Positions 29,447 through 38,868 of a stretch of 64,000 nt of DNA are shown here, piece by piece. The notes beneath the pieces are model-generated. The model ran no database searches. It had not been told where the DNA came from and saw only the letters and a program-made list of their open reading frames with translations. Position 1 is the stretch's first letter, and the number at the start of each line of letters is the position of its first letter. The translations under genes were made by a program, and so were the position numbers. This stretch comes from Aurantiochytrium sp. KH105 (taxonomy: Eukaryota; Sar; Bigyra; Thraustochytrida; Thraustochytriidae), in assembly GCA_003116975.1 (NCBI GenBank), contig BGKB01000039.1:310001-374000 (forward strand), given 5' to 3'.

Positions 29447-30578
29447 TTAGTACCCCTTAGCTTTACTCTTCGTTGAAGCATTCGATTTTTTCGCGTCATG
29501 CCTCTTGACTAAGGAAGCGACATTGTTCTTTTTCCAGGCAAGACAGGCTGTGTCACTGAAGAAGTCATCGGTCCACTGCTCGAGAATCTCGACTGCACGT
29601 TTTGGACGGATGACATTTTCGCCAGTCTCATCAGTCCCGCAAGACACAGCAACCGCCTTCACCTTCTTCCTTTCTTCTTTTCTTTTGGAGCAAATCGTTT
29701 TCCATGCCTCTAGATTGATCATCTTCTCGGCTTCTTGTTCTCTATGCTGTAGCCAGTGTGATGCAGACTCACGTTCCATCTTCTTTGCCCTGCTCGTTGA
29801 CGAGGCAAAGAGGCCTGGAACTGTGGCCCTGTTGGAAAAGTTATTGGAGGCGCGAGGCAACGCGGTTGCCACCCAGTGCAAAAGATATGCTTCCCGAACG
29901 CGTTCGTACTCGCGCACGTGTGCCCCGAGAAGCAAATCAAACGCGGCTTGCGCGTTTGTCACCCATAATGGGTAGATGAATTGCGCCACGGCTCGTTCGA
30001 TTGCCAATCTTCGTCGCAAAATGATGGAGAAACGAAGACGAGTTAACTCCGGGCACTGCTTCAAGAATCTCTCGCCAGTGTTCCGGAAAGAGGCATTGCA
30101 ATTGGCAGCAGGACAGCGGTACTCACGTCCAAGAAAAAGCCACGTGGAGGAGAAGGAGATGACCTCCCGAACTTCGTCAAGGGGAACCAATGGCGCGACT
30201 GATGCTTCGCTCGCACTTGGGGCAAACAATGCTTCGCCCTTGCATTTCCTCGAACATCTTCCATGGCCACCATAGGCCGACTGCTCGGGTCACAAATCGG
30301 TCTTTCTCTGGTTGACTCCCGCGCCTCGATGGCCAGAAAACCCAGGAGCGGTCGTTGTTTGTGCAGAAACGTTGAAGAGCCTTCTCATCGCGCATCGCCT
30401 CCACCTCCTCGATGCAAGCCTCCATGAAGTCGCGTTCGGAGGGACGAACGCGCTTCAAACGAGCAGTCTTATCATCGTTTCCGACAATCTCCACATCGCC
30501 GTCTTGTTCAGGCTCTCTAAAAGCCTCCGCAAAGATGTCAGGCGTCACGAAGTTGTCCATGATGCAAGATTGCTGCAT
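29447..30578 (-). pseudogene. Frameshifted gene for a protein with paired CxxC zinc-ribbon-like motifs (DUF6729-like)
   Basis: Two overlapping minus-strand frames make one plausible protein. The upstream part (ATG at 30578, stop 30177) ends RSIVCPKCERSISRAIGS; the downstream part is open from about 30287 to the stop at 29447 and reads LDEVREVISFSSTWLFLGREYRCPAANCNASF then KQCPELTRLRF. The CPKC plus a later CPxxxC, separated by an aromatic LGREYRC strand, resembles the zinc-ribbon-like domain I recall as DUF6729, common in expanded, poorly known protein families. One extra base in the four-G run at 30181-30184 would explain the switch. Combined length would be about 375-380 residues with a Lys-rich end. 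It may be a true pseudogene, a recent break or an assembly error. It sits between the two copies of a segmental duplication. Confidence 0.6.
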
Positions 30579-31417
30579 GCGATGCTTGCGCGTAATAACC
30601 ACCAACGGGAAAAGTTCTTGTATCTACACACGGGACTGAGTCCACTGCTGGGATCCATTTCGAAAGTGGCATACTAAAACAAGAATAATTATATCAGTGT
30701 ATAAGAGGCAACAGTAGCGAAAGAATTCACAGTGTGTAGGGCGGAAAGGTCATTTAAGGTAGGTCTCCAAATTTCTAGCATATTTTCCCACACTCGACTG
30801 TTTTGGGGTCGCGAGAATTGAGTTGTAAAATGCCTTAATTTCACCACAGCCATCAATCTCCGGAAAAAAAAGTTAAAAGGACACATTGAATTTGTCCCTT
30901 TCAGTGCCGCTTAGAAACTTACCACAGCTGACTCAGGCCGTCTACGACGGCAGCTCCTCTTGCCAGAAACCTTCCAAGCGTCTCCTCATTCTTTTCGCTT
31001 TCTTTTATTCTTGTGTAATAAAAGTCGTCTTGTCATGGGGGGCAGTAAAATATGAACCTCGACGAGGCACGGACAAAATCAGGATGAGGTCAAAATGCTG
31101 GCGCGCAGAGAATCGGCTTGTTGAGTCAGAGGATGAGGCTCGCTCACCGTCATGTCGTTGGGAAAGATGAAGAAGAAGATATACTGCCGCAAGCACCTCA
31201 TCGATTTGACGCAAAAAAGAACGGGCGGGGGCTGATTAAAGTAAAACGAACGTTCGTGCTTTCATCTCGCTCATACATGGCCGATGAAGCCAGCTAGCCC
31301 TTGGCCGGGCGGAGCAATTAACAAGGCAAGGCAAGGAGCGAGTGAGTGGTGGAGCCTCGATTTCATCATTGGTCTTGCTGTAGATTAGGAAAGAAATTTA
31401 CATACGAAAATCATCAA
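30579..31417. other. Intergenic: upstream of the frameshifted gene, then duplicated 3' flank of paralog B
   Basis: The left part (to about 31056) is AT-richer, unique DNA without recognisable genes. From 31057 it is the second copy of the duplicated 3' flank, nearly identical to 27610-28008, including the short (GAA)4 tract. Confidence 0.6.
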
Positions 31418-32650
31418 TTACACCATGCTAACTTCCTGATGCTTTTTGCGGTCAGTGTCGCCATCCTCGGGAACGGGCTGCGCCACCGGGACACTCTCCT
31501 GGCCATTGTTATTGTTGTTGTGCTGAGGATAATGCTGCTGGTAATGAGACTGGCCATTTTGATGAAAAGCGCTGGACTGGGCCGTAGGAAATGCGCGCTG
31601 ATTGCGCGTCTTGTGTCCTTTGAACTTGTTAAGATTATGGTTCTGGCGCGTAACGACAACACAGAGCATGACGGCAAAGCCAATTCCACCGCAGCACAAG
31701 GTAGCCAAAACCCACATGAAAATAGTGCCTCCTCGGAGCGTCTGCATGCTTTTAGGCAGATGCTGCTCGCGACGCCGCAAGCAGCAAATCAAGGCCACGA
31801 GCAGGATCATAAAGAGACCCCAATAGAGGACAATAAATGCAAACACACCGATGCTCATGCCAAATCTGTACGAGCACTGGTACGAGACACGGCCCGAGTA
31901 GGAGTACTCCAGATAGCAGTCAGCGTCGCTCGAGCACAGACGCGAGCAACAGTTGGACCCGGCAAGGTTCCACCCGTAGTTGCATCCGGACGGCACAGAC
32001 TGCAAGTCACGCTCCTCGTGGCCCATGTCGATCTCCACGATCCCCATAAACTCCTTGGCCGCATCCAGCATGCTCCGCGCCTCCGCGGCGGCGCTCACCG
32101 TCGTCGCCAGCGCGGCCAGGAGCACTGCCGCCAAGAGCTTCGCGCGCACGAGCCCCATCGTCCCCTCGTTTTCCCCGCGGCTCTGCTGCCGCTGCTGCCG
32201 CTGCCGCTGCCGCTGCCGCTGTGTCCTCGGCACGTCTGCGTCCGCTGCGTCTGCGCGTGCGGCCCGTGTCCAGGCGCGGGCGATGCCGGCGAGGTCCGGG
32301 GCTCGAGTTCAGGTTCTGCCGCAAGTCCCGCGGCAAGCCCGCCAGTTCCTCGCGCAGAGCGGGCACAGCAGAGCGGCGCAGAGCAGAGCACACACACCGT
32401 CCCGAGTCGCCCGCCGAGAGAGTCGCAGACAGCCGCAGCCGCGCCTCGGAACGCCGCCGAGGCTCACCTCGCGCCTCGGCTCGCCTGGCGTCGCGAAGCG
32501 CCGCGAAGCGCCGCGAAGCGTGCTCCAGCCGCAGCTGCTGCGGCTGCGGCTGCGTCGTGGCGTCCGGGACGGGTGATTGAGAGCGCGAAGAGGAGGCCGA
32601 GGGCTTGCTTGGTTTTTCGCGCCTGGATTTTCCGTTCAGGCTTGGGGTTT
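31057..32650. repeat. Segmental duplication, copy B
   Basis: Direct-repeat partner of 27610-28800. It contains gene B and a block of about 300-330 nt (roughly 32216-32545) in the 5' region with no match in copy A. That block includes three tandem copies of a GCGAAGCGCC-like decamer near 32490-32520. Confidence 0.9.
31418..32158 (-). CDS. Small Cys-rich two-TM membrane protein, paralog B (intact tail)
   Basis: 246 residues from an ATG at 32158; the longer open frame starts only at a GTG. Same layout as paralog A: identical signal peptide, Cys-cluster ectodomain (CNYGWNLAGSNCCSRLC and CYLEYSYSGRVSYQC), first TM (VFAFIVLYWGLFMILLVALIC), basic LRRREQH loop, second TM (CCGGIGFAVMLCVVV). The cytosolic tail carries an extra His/Gln/Asn stretch (HYQQHYPQHNNNNN) from an AAC/CAA triplet expansion, and ends DTDRKKHQEVSMV. 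The last three residues, S-M-V, fit the class I PDZ-ligand pattern S/T-x-hydrophobic; this is only a pattern match. The ectodomain and first TM differ from A at many amino acids. No known family recognised. Confidence 0.78.
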   Translation of the reverse strand: MGLVRAKLLAAVLLAALATTVSAAAEARSMLDAAKEFMGIVEIDMGHEERDLQSVPSGCNYGWNLAGSNCCSRLCSSDADCYLEYSYSGRVSYQCSYRFGMSIGVFAFIVLYWGLFMILLVALICCLRRREQHLPKSMQTLRGGTIFMWVLATLCCGGIGFAVMLCVVVTRQNHNLNKFKGHKTRNQRAFPTAQSSAFHQNGQSHYQQHYPQHNNNNNGQESVPVAQPVPEDGDTDRKKHQEVSMV

Positions 32651-33157
32651 CAGGCCTCCGGTTGCCTCCTTGCGCGCGCGCGGGACGGGGAGGCCTCGGC
32701 CCGAGCGCAGGGAGCCGCAAGGAGCCGGGAAGAATGCGGGCGAGACAGCGCGCGGTACGGAGCGGTGGGAAAGAGAGTGGCTCGTGCCATGCCGTGCCGT
32801 GCGCGAGGGAAGGTTAAGATTGGCGGGGTCGGGAAGAGGGACCCCAAGGCGGTGCAGAGCCTCGTCGCAGCTCGGAAAGGCAACGATCCATCGATCACGA
32901 TCCAGACCGCCGAGCATGCCTGCGGCAGCGGCTGCGGCTGCTGCAGCTGCAGAGGGTTCACACCAGCATCCGTGCCGCAACGCGTGGTGAAGGTATAACC
33001 TAGATGGACTAGAGTCTTAGCGCAGATGATGAAGATGAAGACGAAAGATGAAGATGAAGATGAGGATGGAGAACGAAGATGAGGAGGCCAGCGTCCATCG
33101 TGGTAGGGGGAAAAAAAAGCACGCCACGACGAACCGAGTCGGTCAGCGGCCAGGTTG
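32159..33157. promoter_or_regulatory. Intergenic: upstream of paralog B, downstream of the DHHC gene
   Basis: About 1 kb between two tandem minus-strand genes. Holds a GCTGCCGCTGCCGCT run (32183-32220), the copy-B-specific block, a (GAAGAT)n-like purine tract near 33027-33080 and Ala-type GCTGCGGCTGC triplets near 32925-32945. Long frames on the plus strand cross this region but are low-complexity and lack an ATG-supported start. Confidence 0.4.
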
Positions 33158-34393
33158 TCAGACGATCTGTTCGTGGTTGAGCATGACAAGGCTCTTGGCA
33201 GTGGGCCAGGAAAGCCCGTCTCCAGGAGGCTTGCGCGTCGAGGGGCGCGCCCAGGCCATCGGGAAGCGACTCTTGCCGAAGACGAGCTCCCAGTTCCGGG
33301 TGTTGCCAAGGTCGAAATCGTTCCGAAAGAGCTTGCCAGCGTATTGAGCACGTGCGTTAAAGGTCTGTCGCCCGTAAAACTCAATTGTGGTCTGGGCAGT
33401 GAGAATCAGATACGTGTGGAAGCCGAGCAGAGCGCCCACCGAAGGGACGATGACTGCGCTCAAGAGACACGCAAAGGAGAGGGCCGGAGAGATGCGAAGG
33501 GGCTTCGAAGCCAACGACAGATGAAAACCGCTTTCGTCGTTCATTGGCATGTGCTCGTGTCCTTGACGGGATGACGGCTTCGCATATACCGGGCCCGAAG
33601 AGGATTGTCCAAAGATCTGAGCAAAGTCATAGTATGACACGGCGATCACCGAAACGTACGCACATGCAATCACGAGGTAGAACAAAAAGAGGTAAAAGTA
33701 GCGATAGTTGTAGTAACCAACGCAGGAGGCCACCCAGGGACAGTGATGGTCCATGGCTAAGATACAGTTGTCACAAATGCTGCAGTGATGGGCGCGCGGC
33801 GGCTTGGGCTTGACGCACTTTTTGCATTGTTTCCATCCCGGTCGCATGGAACCATCCGAACCTCCGACAGAGCCAACTCCATCGGAGCTTCCGCCTGTCG
33901 TTGCTCCGGCAAACGGGTCAAGAGAGTGTGGTGTGGAGGATGCGCTCGGAATGGCGCGGCGTTGCGTCACGTGCGTGTCGCTCGAGGTGTTGATCAGAAC
34001 ATCCTCGAGCTGATCATCTTCTGGTAAAGTCCTATTCTTGGAATAGCCATCGCGTCTGGAGCGACTGTGCTTTGAGCTTGAAGGGTTGCCCGGGTTCGTC
34101 CGCGCGCACATGATCCAATTAAAGTAGATGTTGAACACGAATACAAGGCCTACACCGTTAATGATATTTCGTTTCCAGAGCGGTTCGGAGAGCGGAACGA
34201 GTGGGTCCCACCAGAGAGCAATGAAGCAGACAGATGCAACGAGAGACATGCCAAACAGCATAAAGACCGGTCCTAGCGACCTGCAAAAGGTGCTACCCAG
34301 CTGCTCGATAAACGCCATGCAAACAAAGAGACCTCCTGCAGGACGCGGTGCGAGCTTGCGCCGCGCGGGTCTCGCGGCTCCATCACTGAGCAT
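33158..34393 (-). CDS. DHHC-type palmitoyltransferase (ZDHHC16-like)
   Basis: 411 residues from the ATG at 34393; the frame is open a little further upstream but only from a TTG. Four hydrophobic segments flank a DHHC cysteine-rich domain at residues about 180-235: [18 protein letters not shown] followed by [20 protein letters not shown], with the catalytic Cys of DHHC near residue 215. The KxCxKCxxPKPxRxHHCSIC form and the NYRYFYLF continuation resemble the ZDHHC16/APH2 branch. The enzyme forms an acyl-Cys intermediate and S-acylates cytosolic cysteines of membrane proteins, usually at ER or Golgi. Residues about 105-175 form a Ser/Thr/Gly-rich cytosolic insert, longer than usual, before the DHHC domain. 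Neighbours do not suggest a specific substrate. Confidence 0.93.
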   Translation of the reverse strand: MLSDGAARPARRKLAPRPAGGLFVCMAFIEQLGSTFCRSLGPVFMLFGMSLVASVCFIALWWDPLVPLSEPLWKRNIINGVGLVFVFNIYFNWIMCARTNPGNPSSSKHSRSRRDGYSKNRTLPEDDQLEDVLINTSSDTHVTQRRAIPSASSTPHSLDPFAGATTGGSSDGVGSVGGSDGSMRPGWKQCKKCVKPKPPRAHHCSICDNCILAMDHHCPWVASCVGYYNYRYFYLFLFYLVIACAYVSVIAVSYYDFAQIFGQSSSGPVYAKPSSRQGHEHMPMNDESGFHLSLASKPLRISPALSFACLLSAVIVPSVGALLGFHTYLILTAQTTIEFYGRQTFNARAQYAGKLFRNDFDLGNTRNWELVFGKSRFPMAWARPSTRKPPGDGLSWPTAKSLVMLNHEQIV

Positions 34394-34572
34394 CGTGCAG
34401 ACACCGGTGCTCCGGTCTTCGGCCAAATTTCTTTTGGGGCTTTCGAGCTCGTGTTACAAGGTTGTGTGCTTTGTTTGCTTTTTTGCTCACTTGATCAGTG
34501 CCAGCCTGCCTGCCCACCTGCCTGCCGCGCGCGCGTCCTGTCAGCTTGGCACTCTGGCTGTCTGCGCTAGCA

Positions 34573-34607
<35 letters not shown>

Positions 34608-35030
34608 GCGAAGCCCTTGCGCGGCCGTCCGCCGTCTCGTGCGGCGCGCGCCTCTTGCTTTTGCTTTGTTTTGCTTTATTACCTCTGCTCGCTCACGTCA
34701 ATCCTCCCCTCTCTCTCGCCTATACTCACAGTCAGGCCTATTCTTCACTGGCCAAAAAGGGGTTAATATGTTACTGCCCCCCATGACAAGACGACTTCTT
34801 TTACACTGGAAAAAAAGAAAGGAAAAAGAATGAAGAGACGCTTGGGAGGTTTCAAGTTCTGCAAAGAGGAGCCGCCCCCCCAAAAAAGGCTTTCTTCGGG
34901 TTTCTTTTTATAAATTACAATGGAAGTAGGCACACAAGACAACGGCGCAAGGCGCAGTTACTGGGCTTAGAATTCCGGCCTCATCAGCCAGGGAAGAGCA
35001 ATCCGGGACAAAATGAAAGATGGCATCGCT
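34394..35030. other. Intergenic with (GGCT)n: DHHC upstream region and 3' side of the FANCE-like gene
   Basis: About 0.64 kb between two tandem minus-strand genes. Contains a GGCT tetranucleotide array. No gene recognised. Confidence 0.4.
34572..34607. repeat. (GGCT)n tetranucleotide repeat
   Basis: About nine perfect GGCT units upstream of the DHHC gene. A shorter array of the same unit lies at about 36762-36779. Confidence 0.9.
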
Positions 35031-36470
35031 TTATTTTGCTCGCTTTCGGAGCAGTGACGAGAGCTGCTTCCGCGCGGGACCGATCATATTGCCCTTGAGA
35101 TTCGGGTCGACAACTGCCCGCTCAAGAGACGCAAGCAATGGGCTTGACAATAGCTGAGACCCAAGCTTACTGGCCGTGGCAAAGACCAAGGTAGTGTACT
35201 TGTTGAGCTCGTCCTTGCAGCTTGAAACTTTGGAAGGATCCGCGGCGATTTCGGTACTCAGCTCGTGCGCCCGCGCAGTCAAAATTTCAAGAAGACGAGA
35301 GACGGCTGACTCGCTTAGGGCCGGGCGTAAGTTTACAAAGAGCTGCAGAACAGATGCGGCGCTCGCGGACAGTTTACTCGTGGCATCTCCCTCTGTAGCG
35401 AGGCCGAACTCGAGGGCCTCGCTCACGGCATCTGGGGACGCCTTGCTAACGGCCTTGAGAGCAAGGCCAACAAGCTGGAGCTGTGGACGCAATTCGCCAG
35501 CCGGCGGTGCATGCGTGCCAGCAAGAACACGCCCCAGGAAAGATCCCGTCACACCATTCGCAACTGCGCGAGGACGCGCGCGAATGGTCGCCTCCAGACA
35601 CGCTTGTAGAGCTCGCGGCGGGGCAGACTTGAGAACAAGAATGTGCACAAGCAATGTGTTTTCGACAAGACGTGCACAATTTTCCTCTCGTGAGGTTCTT
35701 GCCTCGAGTAAAGGGCAAAGAAGGGCGGAGAGCGCTTCGGGAGAGGCCGCATGTCGGTCAGGGCGAATTTGCAAACACATAATCGCAGCTGACACCTCTT
35801 CTGGACGCCCGGCACTCAGAATCCGACTCAGAATTTCACTTGCTTGTTGCATACAAGCATTGTCACCGTCAAGATCCCATTCCTTGAGCTCACCTAGAGC
35901 CTCCCAAGCGGCGTGCTCACGGGCTGCAGCATTTCCCCGTTCCTGGGACGTTGGGCCAAGAGAGGCGACGCTATCTTGAGAGGCAGTCCACTGCGAGTTG
36001 ACGGACTCTTGCGATGCGATACCGAAGGCCATATCGTCGGCGGCGCGTGCTGCTTTGCCTGCTCGCTTTGGTCGGTTGCTGCTGGGTAGACGGCGGGGCC
36101 TCGTTCTCTTGCGGCCTCGGTTCCTCCTTTGTTGACGCGTTTCCTCGCTCTTGCGACGCGCACGATCAGCAGCAAATTTTGCAAACGTTTCACTGCACCC
36201 TAATCTATTGTCATTTGCGCAGAGATCCCGCACGTGCTCACGTCGCTGTCGATTTGCCTCTTTTGCGAGCAGAAAGCGCAGGCGTTGCGTCCATAACCAT
36301 GGCGCAGCCGCGTCTTCTTCTCCCAGTCCTTGTCCTTCTTCTCCTCGCTCGTCTTCGTCTCGGTCTCTCGTAAGAATACGCCTCAGATCTGCGTCCTCTA
36401 CCCTGCGCAGATCACCGAGCGCGCTCGCGAGCTCCGCCGCCTCGCGAGCGGCGCCGCTCGCGCGCAGCAT
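35031..36470 (-). CDS. All-helical protein, possibly Fanconi anaemia group E-like (FANCE C-terminal domain)
   Basis: 479 residues from the ATG at 36470; the frame is open to a GTG further upstream. The N-terminal 190 residues are charged and Arg-rich (RRNRGRKRTRPRR), followed by a Ser/Gln stretch with repeated SQ/SQE motifs (ASQESVNSQWTASQDSVAS), the type phosphorylated by ATM/ATR kinases. Residues about 200-479 are regular amphipathic helices in repeat style (EALSALLCPLLEA, ASVLQLFVNLRP, VSRLLEILTARAHEL) ending NMIGPARKQLSSLLRK. The helical repeats and final helix resemble the C-terminal domain of FANCE, which bridges the Fanconi core complex to FANCD2. The likeness is by pattern only; another HEAT-like scaffold is possible. 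The SQ cluster fits a DNA-damage role. It is head-to-head with the OTU gene. Confidence 0.4.
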   Translation of the reverse strand: MLRASGAAREAAELASALGDLRRVEDADLRRILTRDRDEDERGEEGQGLGEEDAAAPWLWTQRLRFLLAKEANRQRREHVRDLCANDNRLGCSETFAKFAADRARRKSEETRQQRRNRGRKRTRPRRLPSSNRPKRAGKAARAADDMAFGIASQESVNSQWTASQDSVASLGPTSQERGNAAAREHAAWEALGELKEWDLDGDNACMQQASEILSRILSAGRPEEVSAAIMCLQIRPDRHAASPEALSALLCPLLEARTSREENCARLVENTLLVHILVLKSAPPRALQACLEATIRARPRAVANGVTGSFLGRVLAGTHAPPAGELRPQLQLVGLALKAVSKASPDAVSEALEFGLATEGDATSKLSASAASVLQLFVNLRPALSESAVSRLLEILTARAHELSTEIAADPSKVSSCKDELNKYTTLVFATASKLGSQLLSSPLLASLERAVVDPNLKGNMIGPARKQLSSLLRKRAK

Positions 36471-36990
36471 CCCCGCGTTTCGACATCGCCCGAGTTGCAC
36501 CGCGGCACGGAGAGGAGAGGAGAGGAAGGGGGTCCCCGCGCGCACACCGTGTGTACCTACTTTCGTGTGTCGCTGTTAGTTCGTTGTTAGGGCGTCTGAG
36601 GCCGCTGCGAGCGGGGGAGAGCGAGGGAGGGAGGGAGAGAGGGTGAGAAAGAAGGGCAAATCCTGGACGCGCAGAGCGCACGCAGCCGCGCGGCGCGGCG
36701 CGAAGCGGGTGCGGCCGGCGGGAGCACGCGGCGCAGACCGCGGCGGTGGCCGCGCGGCAGCTGGCTGGCTGGCTGGCTGCGCGCCTGCACGGCATCGCTC
36801 ACGCGGCGTCGCCTCGTCGGCGCACGTACATTCAGGCAGACAAGCCGCAGGAATCCAGCGTAGACAAACAGACACTGCAGGCAAACAGGCATCGCGCCGA
36901 CACGTGCCTGCGGAACCCAAGCGAGGGCAAGCCCCCGAGCGTCGAGCGTCGCGACGGCGCAGCGAGGGAGGTGTCCAGGACAGAGCCAGG
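36471..36990. promoter_or_regulatory. Short divergent promoter region (FANCE-like / OTU genes)
   Basis: About 0.5 kb between divergent ATGs, GC-rich, with GAGGGAGGGAGG purine repeats near 36615-36640 and a short (GGCT)n array near 36762-36779. The OTU reading frame is open through it from a GTG but has no ATG before 36991. Confidence 0.45.
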
Positions 36991-38868
36991 ATGGGCAACG
37001 GGTCAGGGAAGCTGCCTCTGGCGGGCGAGGTGGTGGACGTATTCGTCTCCGCGTACAACATGTGGGCCCCGGGTGTTGTGGAGAGCGTCGATCCCAAAAA
37101 GGGCACCGTCTCGGTGCAGGCCATTGTGGACGACCAAGAGTTTCTCGTGCCAATCGCGCGCAAGAACGCCAAGTCGTATCTGGCTGCCCGAGGGCAATAT
37201 ACAGGCGTGAGTCGACAACACCAAAAACCACAACAAAATCAACAGCAGGGACGACGTCTGGAGCCCGAACCGGAGCTATCTCGCGCGCAGTCCAAGCAGC
37301 AGTACGCGGCCCAACTCAAGTCGGAACGCGAGGCTGAAGCCCTTGAGGAGGCCCGAGCCAAGGCGCGCGCTCGCCCAAAATCGAAAAGGCGATCCAGAGG
37401 CGTGGTTGTAGCGCGCTCTGTGGCTGTGGCCGGGCGCTACGCTGACGACGATGAAGAACTTGGGCTCGCCACTGCCGTCCCCGACGACGACGACGACGAA
37501 GGCGACGACGATAACGACAAAGACTCTTTCAAGAAACCCGCGCCTGCGCCCGTGGCATCTTCTGTACCTCTTCCTCTTCAGTCTGCGAACGGCGCCCTGG
37601 CCCTCAATGACGACGATATGGCCCTCATGCAGTCGGCCGTGGGCGAGGCCATTGAAGACGACGGCATGGTGCAGTTCACGGATGTCTTGGACAAGTCGGT
37701 TCCCCTAGTGGAGAGTTATGGAGACTTTGGGGCCTCTGCTGGTCATGCACCGGGATCCTTTCCGCCACCTCCGCAACGTGGCTGGCGTTGGCGGCCCGCC
37801 ATGGTCCTCGGCGCGACGGATAACGGCCGCGTGATGGTTCGTTATCTTGACGTGGACTCCATCCCTCGAGAATACCCGGAAACGGGGGAGGTGGATCTGG
37901 ATGACGGAGACACCTTTTCAGCGTATGAGACCATGTCTTCTTCGCACATTGTGCACCATTCCTATGCAGTCGACGACGTTCTTGATGTAGAAGACCACTT
38001 TCCCAGCAAAAAGGGCAACGGCATTTGCAAAAGGTGGCGCAAGTGCCAGATTGTTGCACTTTCAGGTCCGTACTTTATCCGCGTTACCTTTGTGGGTTGG
38101 TCGAAGGCCTTTGACGCCTGGTTCCACGTACTCGAGCAGGCAGACCGCCTCGCTCCTTTCGGCAGCCACACCGAGAAGGGTCTTGAATCATCTGCGGGAC
38201 TCGACGGCGTCTTCTTGAAGAACTTGCAAAAGGATCGCGAGCTGACCGTGTACAGCGTGGAACCTGATGGCAATTGCCTTTTCCGGGCCGTCGCACACCA
38301 GGTCTACGGGGATCCAGAGCGACACGACATTGTGCGCTCGGATTGCTGCGACTACCTGGAAAAGAACCGCGAGCGCTTCGCGCCACTGCTCGGTTCCGAC
38401 CAATTTGACGACTACGTCGCGAACAAGCGCCAACTCAAGGTTTGGGGCGACGATCCGGAGATTCGTGCCATGGAGGAGCTCTACGATCGACCTGTCGAAA
38501 TTTACGCCGCCACTGGCCTTGGAAGCAATACGGAGCCACTCAAACTGCACTTTGAAGGCGACCTTCCCTCGGACAGCAAGATGGGTCGCTATCTGCCGAT
38601 TCGCATTTCCTTCCACGGCAACAACCACTACAACTCGGTCATTCCCTATGTGTCTCGTCAAGAGGTGACGAGCAAAGGTCGCAAGGTCAATGTGGATGTT
38701 TCAGCTGACGCGTGGGACCCGCCAGCGATTCGCACAAAGGGTGTCATTCGTAAATACCGCACGGGTCGTGGATCAAGACGTCTCTCTGGCGTGGCAGGAT
38801 ACCGTCTCGCTACGCAAAACCTTGACGAGGTTGATGCAGAAGAGGATGAGGGCAAATTCGCCGACTAG
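36991..38868 (+). CDS. OTU-family deubiquitinase (OTUD5-like) with tudor/chromo-barrel-like N-terminal region
   Basis: 625 residues from the first ATG at 36991 (MGNGSGKLP; Gly2 makes N-myristoylation conceivable but the context is not ideal). Residues about 8-65 look like an Agenet/tudor-like barrel (GEVVDVFVSAYNMWAPGVVE). A charged, Gln- and Asp-rich linker follows. Residues about 260-390 form a second barrel-like region, with a typical chromo-barrel/tudor-knot phrase IRVTFVGWSKAFDAWFHV. The OTU protease covers about 418-555: PDGNCLFRAVAHQVYGD carries Asp426 and the catalytic Cys429, and HGNNHYNSV carries the catalytic His546. MEELYDRPVEIYA and RISFHGNNHYNSV match the OTUD5 branch. It should cleave ubiquitin chains; the barrel regions suggest methyl-lysine or nucleic-acid contact, which is inference. 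Confidence 0.88.
   Translation: MGNGSGKLPLAGEVVDVFVSAYNMWAPGVVESVDPKKGTVSVQAIVDDQEFLVPIARKNAKSYLAARGQYTGVSRQHQKPQQNQQQGRRLEPEPELSRAQSKQQYAAQLKSEREAEALEEARAKARARPKSKRRSRGVVVARSVAVAGRYADDDEELGLATAVPDDDDDEGDDDNDKDSFKKPAPAPVASSVPLPLQSANGALALNDDDMALMQSAVGEAIEDDGMVQFTDVLDKSVPLVESYGDFGASAGHAPGSFPPPPQRGWRWRPAMVLGATDNGRVMVRYLDVDSIPREYPETGEVDLDDGDTFSAYETMSSSHIVHHSYAVDDVLDVEDHFPSKKGNGICKRWRKCQIVALSGPYFIRVTFVGWSKAFDAWFHVLEQADRLAPFGSHTEKGLESSAGLDGVFLKNLQKDRELTVYSVEPDGNCLFRAVAHQVYGDPERHDIVRSDCCDYLEKNRERFAPLLGSDQFDDYVANKRQLKVWGDDPEIRAMEELYDRPVEIYAATGLGSNTEPLKLHFEGDLPSDSKMGRYLPIRISFHGNNHYNSVIPYVSRQEVTSKGRKVNVDVSADAWDPPAIRTKGVIRKYRTGRGSRRLSGVAGYRLATQNLDEVDAEEDEGKFAD

Noticed and set aside
31346-32998. A 550-codon plus-strand open frame opposite paralog B.
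   Set aside because: It starts only at a GTG, has no domain, and its translation is an antisense shadow of the minus-strand gene. The minus-strand frame has a signal peptide, TM segments and conserved cysteines in both paralogs.
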